Source: Calliopsis andreniformis (Eukaryota > Arthropoda > Insecta > Hymenoptera > Andrenidae). Taken from it: a DNA stretch of 64,000 bases. Made by a program: the position numbers and the translations under genes. Below are positions 1 to 12,294 of this stretch, piece after piece (position 1 is the first letter of the stretch; each line of letters begins with the position of its first letter). Under the pieces are notes generated by a model. It worked only from the letters and a program-made list of their open reading frames with translations. It did not search any database and was not told the origin of the DNA. The stretch spans positions 992,001 to 1,056,000 of the forward strand of contig NW_027480544.1 in assembly GCF_051401765.1 (NCBI RefSeq), in the 5' to 3' direction.

Positions 1-3000
1 CAGGATTGAGGACTGAGGATTGAGGATTGAGGTTTGAGCATTGAGGATTGTAGATAGAGGACTGGGGATTGAGGATTGAAGATTGAGGATTAAGGATTGA
101 GGATTGGGGATTGAGGATCTAGGATTGGAGATTGATTATTGAGGATTGAAGATTGAGGATTGAGGATTGAGGATTGATGATTGAGGATTGAAGGTTGAGG
201 ATTGGGGATTGAGGATTGAAGATTGATGGTTGAGGATTGAGGATTGAGGATTGACGCTTGAGGATTGTGGATTAACGATGGAGGATAGAAGAGAGAGGAC
301 TGAGTTTTGAGGATTGAAGAATGAGGATTGAAGATTGCAGATTGAGTATTGAGGATTGAAGACTGAGTATTGAGGATTGGGGATTGAGGATTACGGATTG
401 AGGATTGGGGATTGAGGATCTAGGATTGGATATTGATTATTGAGGATTGAAGATTGAGGATTGAGGATTCAGGATTGAGAATTGAGAATTCAGGATGAGG
501 ACTGAGGGTTAGGATTGAGGATTGAGGAACGAGAATTCAGGATTGGGGATTGAGGACTGAGGATTGACGATTGAGTATTGAAGATTGAGGATTGATTACT
601 GAGGATTGAGTATGGAGGATTGAGGATTGAGGATTGAGGATTGAAGATTCAGTATTGAGGATTGAAGATTGAGAATTGAGGATTGAGGATTGAACATTGA
701 GGAATGAGCGTTCAGGGTTGAGTGATGAGAATTGATGTTTGTGGATAGAGATTTAAAGATTGCAGGTTGAGTATTGAGTATTGAAAGCTGTGACTTGAGG
801 ATATTCTATTGGGGATTGAGGATTGACAACTGATTGTTGAGGACTGAGGGCTGAAGGTTGAGGATGCAGGATTGAGGGTTCAGAATTGAGGTTTGTGAAC
901 TGAGGACTGAGGATTGAGGAATGAGGTTTGAGGATTGAGGATTGAAGGTTGAGGATTGGGTATTGAGGATTGAACATTGAGGATCGAGGATTGAGTATTG
1001 AGGATTGAGGATTGAGGATTGAAGATTGAGTATTGATGTTTGAGGTCTGAGGATTGAGGATTGAGGTTTGAGAATTGAGGATTGAGGATTGAGGATTGAG
1101 GATTGAAGATTGAGTATTGGCTGTTGAGGATTGAAGAATGAGGATTGAGGATTGAGGATTGAGGATTGGGTATTGATGATTGAAGGATGAGGATTGAGGA
1201 TTGAGGATTGAGAATTGACGCTTGAGGATTGAGGATTGAGGATGGAGGATTGAAGAGAGAGGACTGAGTATTGAGGATTGAGTGTTGAGAATTGCTGTTT
1301 GAGGTCTGAGATATGATTATTGAATTTTGTGGATTGAGTATTGAACCATGAGATTTCAGGGTATCCTACAGAGTATTGAGAAATGAGGATTGATGGTTGA
1401 GTATTGAGGATAGATGGTTGAGTGTTGTGTGTCGAATATTGAGGATTGAGCATTGACGATTGAGGATTGAGGATTGAAGATTGGGGATTGGGGATTGAGG
1501 ACTGGCGATTGAGGATTGAGTATTCAGGATTGAGAATTGAGGATTGAGGATTGAGGATTGAGTATTGAGGATTGAAGATTGAGGATTGAGGATTGAGGAT
1601 TGAGGATTGAGGATGAGGGCTGAGGGTTGAGGATTGAGGTTTGAGGACTGAGGACTGGGGATTGAGGATTGAGAATTGAGGAATGGTGATTGAGGATTGA
1701 AGATTGAGGATTGGGTATTGATGATTTAAGGATGAGGATTGAGGATTGAGGATTGAGGATTGAGGATTGAAGATTGAGGATTGAGGATTGAGGATTGAGG
1801 ATTGAAGATTGAGGATTGAGGATTGAGGTTTGAGGATTGAATATTGAGTATTGAGGATTGAAGATAGAGGATTGAGGATTGAGGGTTGAGGGCTGAGGAC
1901 GAGGACTGACGGTTGAGTATTGAGGTTTGAGGATTGAGGTTTCAGGATTCAGGACTGAGGATTGAGGATTGAGGATTGAGCATTGAGGATCGAAGATTGA
2001 GGACTGGGGATTGAGGATTGAGGAATGGGGATTGAGTATTGAAGATTCAGGATTGGGTATTAATGATTGAAGGATGAGGATTGAGGACTGGCGATTGAGG
2101 ATTGAGTATTGAGGATTGAGAATTGAGGATTGAGGATTGAGGATTGAGTATTGAGGATTGAAGATTGAGGATTGAGGATTCAGGACTGAGGATTGAGGAT
2201 GAGGGCTGAGGGTTGAGGATTGAGGTTTGAGGACTGAGGACTGAGGATTGAGGATTGAGAATTGAGGATTGAGGATTGAGGATTGAAGATTGAGGATTGG
2301 GTATTGATGACTGAAGGATGAGGATTGAGGATTGAGGATTGAGGATTGAGGATTGAAGATTGAGGATTGAGGATTGAGGATTGAGGAGTGTATAATGAGT
2401 ATTGAGGATTGAAGATAGAGGATTGAGGATTGAGGGTTGAGGATTGAGGACGAGGACTGACGGTTGAGGATTGAGGTTTGAGGATTGAAGATTGAGGATT
2501 GAGGTTTGAGGATTCAGGATTGAGGACTGAGGATTGAGGATTGAGGATTGAGGATTGAGGATTGAGGATTGAAGATTGAGGATTGGGTATTGAGTATTGA
2601 ACATTGAGGATTGAGGGTTGAGTATTGAGGATAGAGGATTGAGGATTGAAGACTGAATATTGATGATTGAAGGTTGAGGATCGAGGATTGAGGGTTGTGG
2701 ATTGAGGACGAGGACTGAGGGTTGAGTATTGATGTTTGAGATCTGATGATTGAGGATTGAGGATTGAGAATTGAGGATTGAGGATTGAGGGTTGAAGATT
2801 GAGGATTGGGTGTTGAGGATTGTAGAATGAGGATTGAAGATTGAGGATTGAGGATTGAGGATTGAAGATTGAGTATTGAGGATTGAGGATTGAGGATTGA
2901 GGATTGAGGATTGAGGATTGAGGATTGAGAATTGAGGATTGAGGATTGAGGATTGAAGGTTGAGGATTGGGTATTGAGGATTGAACATTGAGGATTGAGG

Positions 3001-3234
3001 ATTGAGTATTGAGGATTGAGGATTGAGGATTGAAGGTTGAGGATTGAAGGTTGAGGATTGGGTGTTGAGGATTGAAGAATGAGGATTGTGGATTGAGGAT
3101 TGAGGATTGAGAATTGAGGATTGAGTGTTGGGTATTGAGTATTGAGCATTGAGGATTGAGGGTTGTGGATTGAGGACGGCGGACTGAGGATAGAGGATTG
3201 AGGATTGAGGATTGAGGATTGAGGATTGAGGATT
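1..3234. repeat. Divergent left zone, simple L-type heptamers
   Basis: This stretch is mostly plain GAGGATT with many private substitutions. Phrases such as GGATTGGGTATTGA and GGACGAGGACTGA recur. The 18-bp GGTTAG box is absent, and pyrimidine-rich heptamers appear only in degenerate form near 802 and 1,361. A 301-bp offset (43 heptamers) links about 113-150 with 414-451, where GATCTAGGATTGGA recurs. The same style of sequence reappears at 29.69-31.45 kb. No gene is seen. Confidence 0.8.
1490..2540. repeat. Local tandem duplication, offset about 586 bp
   Basis: ACTGGCGATTGAGGATTGAG at 1,501 recurs at 2,087, and GATGAGGGCTGAGGGTTGAG near 1,612 recurs near 2,198, both about 586 bp apart. Later shared text (GAGGACTGAC at 1,901 and 2,452) is 551 bp apart. 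The second copy has therefore lost 35 bp, exactly five heptamers. Outer boundaries are approximate because the flanks are also heptamers. Confidence 0.7.
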
Positions 3235-6200
3235 GAGCATTGAATATTGAGGATTGAGGTTTGCGGACGGAGGATTGAGGATTGAGTATTGTGGATTGAG
3301 GATTGAGGATCGAGAATTGAGGATTGAGTGCTGAATATTGAGGATTGAAGGTTGAGGACTGAGGATTGACGATTGAATATTGAGGACTGTGTGTTGAGGA
3401 TAGAGCGTTGAGAATTGACGTTTGAGGACTAAGATTTGAAGAAAGAAGATTGAGGATTGAGTATTGAAGACGGAGGACAGAGGGTTGGGGACTGAGTATT
3501 GAGGATTGAGGATTGAGGATTGATGGTTGAGGATTGAGGATTGAGGATTGAGGATTGTGGATTGAGGATTGAGGATTGAGGATTGAGGATTGAGGATTGC
3601 GGATTGAGGATTGAGGATTGAGGATTGTGGATTGAGGATTGAGGATTGAGAATTGTGGATTGAGGATTGAGGATTGAGGATTGAGGATTGAGGATTGAGG
3701 ATTGAGTATTGAGGATTGAGGATTGAGGATTGAGGATTGAGGATTGAGGATTGAGGATTGAGGATTGAGGATTGAGGATTGAGGATTGATGATTGAGGAT
3801 TGAGGATTGAGGATTGAGGATTGAGGATTGAAGATTGAGGATTGATGGTAGAGTATTGAAGATAGAGGGTTGGGAATTGATGATTGAGAATTGAGGATTG
3901 GGGATTGAGGATTGAGCATTGAATATTGAGGATTGAGGTTTGAGGATTGAGGATTGAGGATTGAGGATTGAGGATTGAGGATTGAGGTTAGAGGTTAGAG
4001 AACTGAGGATTGAGGATTGAGGATTGAGGATTGAGCATTTAGGGCTGAGGATTGAGGTTTGAGGACTGAGGACTGAGAATTGAGGATTGAGAATAGAGGA
4101 TTTAGGATTGAGGATTGAAGATTGAGGATTGGATATCGAGAATTGAAGGATGAGGATTGAGGATTGAGGATTGAAGATTGCGGATTGAGAATTGAGGATG
4201 GAGGGTTGAGGACTGAGGTTTGAGAATTGAGGATTGACAATTGAATTATGGGGATTGAGAATTGAGGATTGCGTATTGAGGATCGAGGATTGAGGATTGA
4301 TGATTGATGGTTGGGGATTGAGTATTGAGGACTGATGATTGAGGATTGAGGATATTCTACAGATGATTGAGGATTGCGAATTGAGGGTTGAGGATTAATG
4401 GTTGAGACTGTGGGTTGAGGATTGAGCGTTGAGGATTGAGGATTGAGGTTTGAGGATTGAGGATTGAGGATTGAGGATTGAGGATTTTGGATTGAAGATT
4501 GAGGATTGAGGATTGAGCATTGAGCATTGAGAGTTGAGTATTGAGGGTTGAAGGTTGTGAACTGAGGAAACGTGATTGAATATTGAGGACTGAGTGTTGA
4601 GGATAGAGTGTTGAGAATTGATGTTTGAGAACTAAGATTTGATGATTGAAGATTGAGGATTGAGTATTGAAGACTGAGAATTGAGGATATTCTACTGATG
4701 ATTGAGGATTGAGGATTGAGGATTGAGGATTGATGGTTGAGACTGTGGGTTGAGGATTGCGCGTTGAGGATTGAGGATTGAAGGTTGAGGATTGAGGATT
4801 GATGGTGAAGATTCAGGTTTGAGAATTGAGGATGGAGGATTGAGGACTGAGGTTTGAGAATTGAGGATAGACAATTCAATTTTGGGGATTGAGGATTGAG
4901 GATTGAGGATTGAGGATTGAGGGCTGATTACTGCGGGCTGAGGGTTGAGGATTGAGGATTGGGGATTGAGGATTGAAGATTGAGGATTGAGGATTCAGTA
5001 TTGAAGACTGAGGACAGAGGCTTGAGGACTGAGTATTGAGGATTGAGTATTGAGGATTGATGGTTGAGGATTGTGGATTGAGGATTGTGGATTGAGGATC
5101 GAGGATTGAGTATTGAGGATTGAGGATTGTGGATTGAGGATTGAGGATTGAGAATTGTGGATTGAGGATTGAGGATTGAGGATTGAGGATTGAGGATTGT
5201 AGATTGAGTACTGGGGCTTGAGGATTGAGATTTGAGGATTGAGGATTCAGGATTGCGGATTGAGGATTGAGGATTGACGATTGATGGTTGAGGATTCAGG
5301 ATCGAGGATTGAGCATTGAATATTGAGGATTGAGGTTTGCGGACGGAGGATTGAGGACTGAGGATTGTGGATTGAGGATTGAGGATTGAGAATTGAGGAC
5401 TGAGTGTTGGGTATTGAGTATTGAGCATTGAGGATTGAGGGTTGTGGATTGAGGACGGCGAATTGAGGATAGAGGATTGAGGATTGAGGATTGAGGATTG
5501 AGGATTGAGGATTGAGGATTGTGGATTGAGGATTGAAGATTGAGAATTGTGGATTGAGGATTGAGGATTGAGGATTGAGGGTTGAGGATTGAGGATTGAG
5601 GATTGAGTTTTGAGGATTGAGGATTGATGATTGAGGATTGAGGGCTGATTACTGAGGGTTGAGGGTTGAGGGTTGAGGATTGAGGGTTGAGTATTGAAGG
5701 CGGAGGACAGAGGGTTGAGGACTGAGTATTGAGGATTGAGGATTGGGGATTGAGGATTGATGGTTGAGGATTGAGTATTGAAGATAGAGGATTCAGGATC
5801 GAGGATTGAGTATTGTGTACTGATAGTTGAGGATTGAGTGTTGTGAATTGATGATTGAGCATTGAATATTGAGGACTAAAGTTTGAGGAATGAGGATTGA
5901 GGATTGAGGATTGAGGATTGAGGACTGAGGGCTGAGGATCGAGGTTTGAGAATTGAGGATTGACAATTGAATATTGAGGATTGTGGCTTGATGACTGAGG
6001 ATTGAGGATTGAGGATTCAGGATTGAGAATTGAGGGTTGAGGATTGAGGACGGAGGATTGAGGATTGAGTATTGAGGATTGAGGACTGAGGATTGAGTGT
6101 TGAGGATTGAAGGTTGAGGACTGAGGATTGACGATTGAATATTGAGGACTGTGTGTTGAGGATAGAGTGTTGAGAATTGATGTTTGTGGACTAAGATTTG

Positions 6201-6600
6201 AAGATTGAAAGTTGAGGATTGAGTATTAAAGACTGAGAATTGAGGATATTCTACAGATGATTGACGATTGCGAATTGAGGGTTGAGGATTAATGGTTGAG
6301 ACTGTGGGCTGAGGATTGAGCGTTGAGGATTGAGGATTGAGGATTGAGGATTGAGGATTGAGGATTGAGGATTGAGGATTGAGGATTTTGGATTGAAGAT
6401 TGAGGATTGAGGATTGAGCTTTGAGGATTGAGGGTTGAGTATTGAGGGTTGAAGGTTGTGTACTGAGGATAGATGATTGAATATTGAGGAATGAGTGTTG
6501 AGGATAGAGTGTTGAGAATTGATGTTTGAGAACTAAGATTTGATGATTGAAGATTGAGGATTGAGTATTGAAAACTGAGAACTGAGGTTTTCCTCTTGAG
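3235..6600. repeat. First modular block (box, island and spacer modules)
   Basis: This is the first stretch with the complex modules found throughout the right side. It has the 18-bp GGTTAG box at 3,986, ATTCTAC islands near 4,353, 4,684 and 6,244, a TTCCTCT island near 6,590, and the conserved phrase GACGATTGAATATTGAGGAC. A rearranged, shorter copy lies at 10.66-13.2 kb. Offsets are about 7,428-7,554 bp on its left part, 7,065 bp near 4.7 kb and about 6,602-6,617 bp on its right part. No gene is seen. Confidence 0.75.
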
Positions 6601-6614
6601 TACTGAGAATTGAG

Positions 6615-8462
6615 AATTGGGGATTGAGGATTGAGGATCGAGGATTGAGGATTGAGAATTGAGGATTGAGGATTGAGGATTGAGGATTGAGGATGGAGGA
6701 CTGCGGATCGAAGATTTGGGATTGAAGATTGAGGATTGAAGATTGAGGGCTGAGTGTTGAAAACTGAGAGTTGAGGTTATTCTATTGAGGATTGAGATTT
6801 GAGAATTGACGATTGCGGATGCAGGATTGAGGATTAATTGCTGCAGGTTGAGGATTGAAGATTCAGGATTGAATATCGAGGGTAGAGTGTTGAGGATTGA
6901 GGGTCGATGATTGAGGATTGAGGATTGAAGGTTAAGGATTTAGGATTGATGATTGAAGATTGATGACTGAGTGCTGAGAACAGAGTGATGAGGATTGATG
7001 TCTGTGAACTGAGATTTGAAAACTGAAGATTGAGTGTTGAGTATTGAAAACTGAGAATTGAGGATTATCTATTGAGTATCGAGGATTGAGGTTTGAGGAT
7101 TAAGTATTGAGGATTGATGGTTGAGGTTTGAGGATTGACGATTGAAGATTGAGGATTGAGGATTGAGGATTGATGGATGAGGATTGTGGATTGACGATTG
7201 AGGATTGAGGATTGCGGATTGAGGATTAAGGGTTGAGGATTGATGGTTGAGGTGTGAGGATAGACGATTGAGGATTGAGGATTGAGGACTGAGGCTTGAG
7301 GATTGAGGTTTGAGGATTCAGGATTCAGGATTGCGGATTGAGGATTGAGGATTGACGATTGATGGTTGAGGATTGAGGATTGAGGATCGAGGATTGAGCA
7401 TTGCATATTGAGGATTGAGGTTTGCGGACGGAGGATTGAGGATTGAGGATTGTGGATTGAGGATTGAGGATTGAGAATTGAGGATTGAGTGTTGGGTATT
7501 GAGTATTGAGCATTGAGGATTGAGGGTTGAGGATTGAGGACGGCGGACTGAGGATAGGGGATTGAGGATTGAGGATTGAGGATTGAGGATTGAGGATTGA
7601 GCATTGAATATTGAGGATTGAGGTTTGCGGACGGAGGATTGAGGATTGAGTATTGTGGATTGAGGATTGGGGATTGAGAATTGAGGATTGAGTGCTGAAT
7701 ATTGAGGATTGAAGGCTGAGGACTGAGGATTGACGATTGAATATTGAGGACTGGGTGTTGAGGATAGAGCGTTGAGAATTGACGTTTGAGGACTAAGATT
7801 TGAAGAAAGAAGATTGAGGATTGAGTATTGAAGACGGAGGACAGAGGGTTGGGGACTGAGTATTGAGGATTGAGCATTGAGGATTGAGGGTTGAGGATTG
7901 AGGACGGCGGACTGAGGATAGAGGATTGAGGATTGAGGATTGAGGATTGAGGATCGAGGATTGAGGATTGAGAATTGAGGATTGAGGATTGAGGATTGAG
8001 GATTGAGGATGGAGGACTGCGGATCGAAGATTTGGGATCGAAGATTGAGGGCTGAGTGTTGAAAACTGAGAGTTGAGGTTATTCTATTGAGGATTGAGAT
8101 TTGAGAATTGACGATTGCGGATGCAGGATTGAGGATTAATTGCTGCAGATTGAGGATTGAAGATTCAGGATTGAATATCGAGGGTAGAGTGTTGTGGACT
8201 GAGGGTCGATGATTGAGGATTGAGGATTGAAGGTTAAGGATTTAGGATTGATTATTGAAGATTGATGACTGAGTGCTGAGAACAGAGTGATGAGGATTGA
8301 TGTCTGTGAACTGAGATTTGAAAATTGGAGATTGAGTGTTGAGTATTGAAAACTGAGAATTGAGGATTATCTATTGAGTATCGAGGATTGAGGTTTGAGG
8401 ATTAAGTATTGAGGATTGATGGTTGAGGTTTGAGGATTGACGATTGAAGATTGAGGATTGAG
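6615..8462. repeat. Tandem duplication, offset 1316 then 1302 bp
   Basis: Text at about 6,615-7,160 recurs at about 7,931-8,462. GGATCGAGGATTGAGGATTG at 6,635 and 7,951 gives 1,316 bp. GGTTATTCTATTGAG at 6,775 and 8,077 gives 1,302 bp (186 heptamers). The 14-bp step is a two-heptamer deletion in the second copy near 8,040. This family has its own island forms, TTATTCTATTGAG and ATTATCTATTGAG. Confidence 0.8.
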
Positions 8463-8635
8463 GATTGAGGATTGAGGCTTGAGGATTGAGGTTTGAGGAT
8501 TGAGGATTCAGGATTGCGGATTGAGGATTGAGGATTGAGGATTGAGGATTGAGGATTGATGATTGAGGATTGAGGATTGAGGATTGAGGATTGAGGATTT
8601 TGGATTGAAGATTGAGGATTGAGGATTGAGCATTA

Positions 8636-11111
8636 AGGATTGAGGGTTGAGTATTGAGGATTGAAGGTTGTGGACTGAGGATAGATGATTGAATATTGAG
8701 GACTGAGTGTTGAGGATAGAGTATTGAGAATTGATGTTTGAGAACTAAGATTTGATGATTGAAGTTTGAGGATTGAGTATTGAAAGCTGAGAACTGAGGT
8801 TTTCCTCTTGAGTATTGAGAATTGAGAATTGGGGATTGAGGATTAAGGGTTGAGGATTGATGGTTGAGGTGTGAGGATAGACTATTGAGTATTGTAGATT
8901 GAGGACTGAGGCTTGAGGATTGAGGTTTGTGGATTGAGGATTCAGGATTGCGGATTGAGGATTGAGGATTGACCATTGATGGTTGAGGATTGAGGATTGA
9001 ATATTGAGGATGGGGATTGATGGTTGAAGGTTGAGGACTGAGTGTTGAGGATAGAGTGTTGAGGATGGAGTGTTGAGAATTGATGGTTGGGAACTGAAAT
9101 TTGAAGATTGCAGGTTATGGATTGAGTATTGAAAACTGAGAATTGAGTATTTTCCATTGAGGATTGAGAATTGACGATTGAATATTGAGGATTGAGTATT
9201 GAGGATTGATGGATGAGGATTGTGGATTGACGATTGAGGATTGAGGATAGCGGATTGAGGATTAAGGGTTGAGGATTGATGGTTGAGGTGTGAGGATAGA
9301 CGATTGAGGATTGAGGATTGAGGACTGAGGCTTGAGGATTGAGGTTTGAGGATTCTGGATTCAGGATTGCGGATTGAGGATTGAGGATTGACGATTGATG
9401 GTTGAGGATTGAGGATCGAGGATTGAGCATTGAATATTGAGGATTGAGGTTTGCGGACGGAGGATTGAGGATTGAGGATTGTGGATTGAGGATTGAGGAT
9501 TGAGAATTGAGGATTGAGTGTTGGGTATTGAGTATTGAGCATTGAGGATTGAGGGTTGAGGATTGAGGACGGCGGACTGAGGATAGAGGATTGAGGATTG
9601 AGGATTGAGGATTGAGGATTGAGGATTGAGGATTGAGTGCTGAATATTGAGGATTGAAGTTTGAGGACTGAGGATTGACGGTTGAATATTGAGGACTGGG
9701 TGTTGAGGATAGAGCGTTGAGAATTGACGTTTGAGGACTAAGATTTGAAGAAAGAAGATTGAGGATTGAGTATTGAAGACGGAGGACAGAGGGTTGGGGA
9801 CTGAGTATTGAGGATTGAGGATAGAGGATTGATGGTTGAGGATTGAGGATTGAGGATTGAGGATTGTGGATTGAGGATTGAGGGTTGAGTATTGAGGATT
9901 GAAGGTTGTGGACTGAGGATAGATGATTGAATATTGAGGACTGAGTGTTGAGGATAGAGTATTGAGAATTGATGTTTGAGAACTAAGATTTGATGATTGA
10001 AGTTTGAGGATTGAGTATTGAAAACTGAGGACTGAGGTTTTCCTCTTGAGTATTGAGAATTGAGAATTGGTGATTGAGGATTAAGGGTTGAGGATTGATG
10101 GTTGAGGTGTGAGGATAGACGATTGAGTATTGTAGATTGAGGACTGAGGCTTGAGGATTGAGGTTTGTGGATTGAGGATTCAGGATTGCGGATTGAGGAT
10201 TGAGGATTGACCATTGATGGTTGAGGATTGAGGATTGAATATTGAGGATGGGGATTGATGGTTGAAGGTTGAGGACTGAGTGTTGAGGATAGAGTGTTGA
10301 GGATAGAGTGTTGAGAATTGATGGTTGGGAACTGAAATTTGAAGATTGCAGGTTATGGATTGAGTATTGAAAACTGAGAATTGAGTATTATCCATTGAGG
10401 ATTGAGAATTGGCGATTGAATATTGAGGATTGAGTATAAAGGATTGATGGATGAGGATTGTGGATTGACGATTGAGGATTGAGGATTGCGGATTGAGGAT
10501 TAAGGGTTGAGGATTGATGGTTGAGGTGTGAGGATAGACGATTGAGGATTGAGGATTGAGGACTGAGGCTTGAGGATTGAGGTTTGAGGATTCAGGATTC
10601 AGGATTGCGGATTGAGGATTGAGGATTGACGACTGATGGTTGAGGATTGAGGATCGAGGATTGAGCATTGAATATTAAGGATTGAGGTTTGCGGACGGAG
10701 GATTGAGGATTGAGGATTGTGGATTGAGGATTGAGGATTGAGAATTGAGGATTGAGTGTTGGGTATTGAGTATTGAGCATTGAGGATTGAGGGTTGAGGA
10801 TTGAGGACGGCGGACTGAGGATAGAGGATTGAGGATTGAGGATTGAGGATTGAGGATTGAGGATTGAGGATTGAGTGCTGAATATTGATGACTGAAGGTT
10901 GAGGACTGAGGATTGACGATTGAATATTGAGGACTGGGTGTTGAGGATAGAGCGTTGAGAATTGACGTTTGAGGACTAAGATTTGAAGAAAGAAGATTGA
11001 GGATTGAGTATTGAAGACGGAGGACAGAGGGTTGGGGACTGAGTATTGAGGATTGAGGATTGAGGATTGATGGTTGAGGATTGAGGATTGAGGATTGAGG
11101 ATTGTGGATTG
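8636..11111. repeat. Two-copy tandem repeat of 1238 bp
   Basis: Copy 1 spans about 8,636-9,873 and copy 2 about 9,874-11,111. The offset is constant at 1,238 bp at many points, for example GTGTTGGGTATTG near 9,518 and 10,756. 1,238 equals 177 heptamers minus one base. The missing base is the 6-mer GGGGAT in GAGGATGGGGATTGATGG, near 9,010 in copy 1 and 10,248 in copy 2. A third, more diverged relative of part of the unit lies at about 7,165-7,860, offset 2,029-2,036 bp. Confidence 0.88.
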
Positions 11112-11254
11112 AGGATTGAGGATTGAGGATTGAGGATTGAGGATTGCGGATTGAGGATTGAGGATTGAGGATTGTGGATTGAGGATTGTGGATTGAGAAT
11201 TGTGGATTGAGGATTGAGGATTGAGGATTGAGGATTGAGGATTGAGGATTGAGT

Positions 11255-11385
11255 ATTGAGGATTGAGGATTGAGGATTGAGGATTGAGGATTGAGGATTG
11301 AGGATTGAGGATTGAGGATTGAGGATTGAGGATTGAGGATTGAGGATTGAGGATTGAGGATTGAGGATTGAGGATTGAGGATTGA
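11255..11385. repeat. Longest uninterrupted perfect (GAGGATT)n run noticed
   Basis: About 131 bases (nearly 19 heptamers) follow the consensus with no substitution. The run is bounded by a GAGTATT monomer on the left and a GAAGATT monomer on the right. The related tract at 3.51-3.83 kb is less pure. Such a run suggests recent local slippage within an otherwise mutated zone. Confidence 0.8.
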
Positions 11386-12069
11386 AGATTGAGGATTGAT
11401 GGTTGAGTATTGAAGATAGAGGGTTGGGAATTGATGATTGAGAATTGAGGATTGGGGATTGAGGATTGAGCATTGAATATTGAGGATTGAGGTTTGAGGA
11501 CGGAGGATTGAGGATTGAGGATTGAGGATTGAGGATTGAGGTTAGAGGTTAGAGAACTGAAGATTGAGGATTGAGGATTGAGGATTGAGCATTTAGGGCT
11601 GAGTATTGAGGATTGAAGGTTGAGGACTGAGGATTGACGATTGAATATTGAGGACCGGGTGTTGTGGATAGAGTGTTGAGAATTGATGTTTGAGGACTAA
11701 GGTTTGAAAATTGAAGATTGAGGATTGAGTATTGAAGACTGAGAATTGACGGTATTCTACTGATGATTGAGGATTGAGGATTGAGGATTGAGGATTGATG
11801 GTTGAGACTGTGGGTTGAGGATTGCGCGTTGAGGATTGAGGATTGAAGGTTGAGGATTGAGGATTGATGGTGAAGATTCTGGTGTGAGAATTGAGGATGG
11901 AGGATGCAGGACTGAGGTTTGAGTATTGAGGATAGACAATTCAATTTTGGGGATTGAGGATTGAGGATTGAGGATTGAGCACTGAGGATTGAGGATTGAG
12001 GATTGAGGGTTGAGGATTGAGGATTGAGGATTGAGGATTGAGGATTGAGGATTTTGTATTGAGGATTGA

Positions 12070-12255
12070 GGATAGAGGATTGAGGATTGAGGATTGAGGA
12101 TTGAGGATTGAGGATTGAGGATTGTGGATTGAGGATTGAGGATTGAGAATTGTGGATTGAGGATTGAGGATTGAGGATTGAGGGTTGAGGATTGAGAATT
12201 GAGGATTGAGTATTGAGGATTGAGGATTGAGGATTGAGGATTGAGGGCTGATTAC

Positions 12256-12294
<39 letters not shown>

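Noticed and set aside
2380..2400. TATAAT-like sequence (GTATAATGAG near 2,390) and TTGACA in GATTGACAATTC as promoter elements
   Set aside because: TTGACA arises from the common TTGA core and has no matching -10 at a suitable distance. The single TATAAT has no -35 partner and no gene downstream.
4864..4884. Transposon ends or target-site duplications around the CAATTC element
   Set aside because: No transposase, no long terminal inverted repeats and no unique cargo were seen. The element sits in phase within the heptamer and is explained by module copying.
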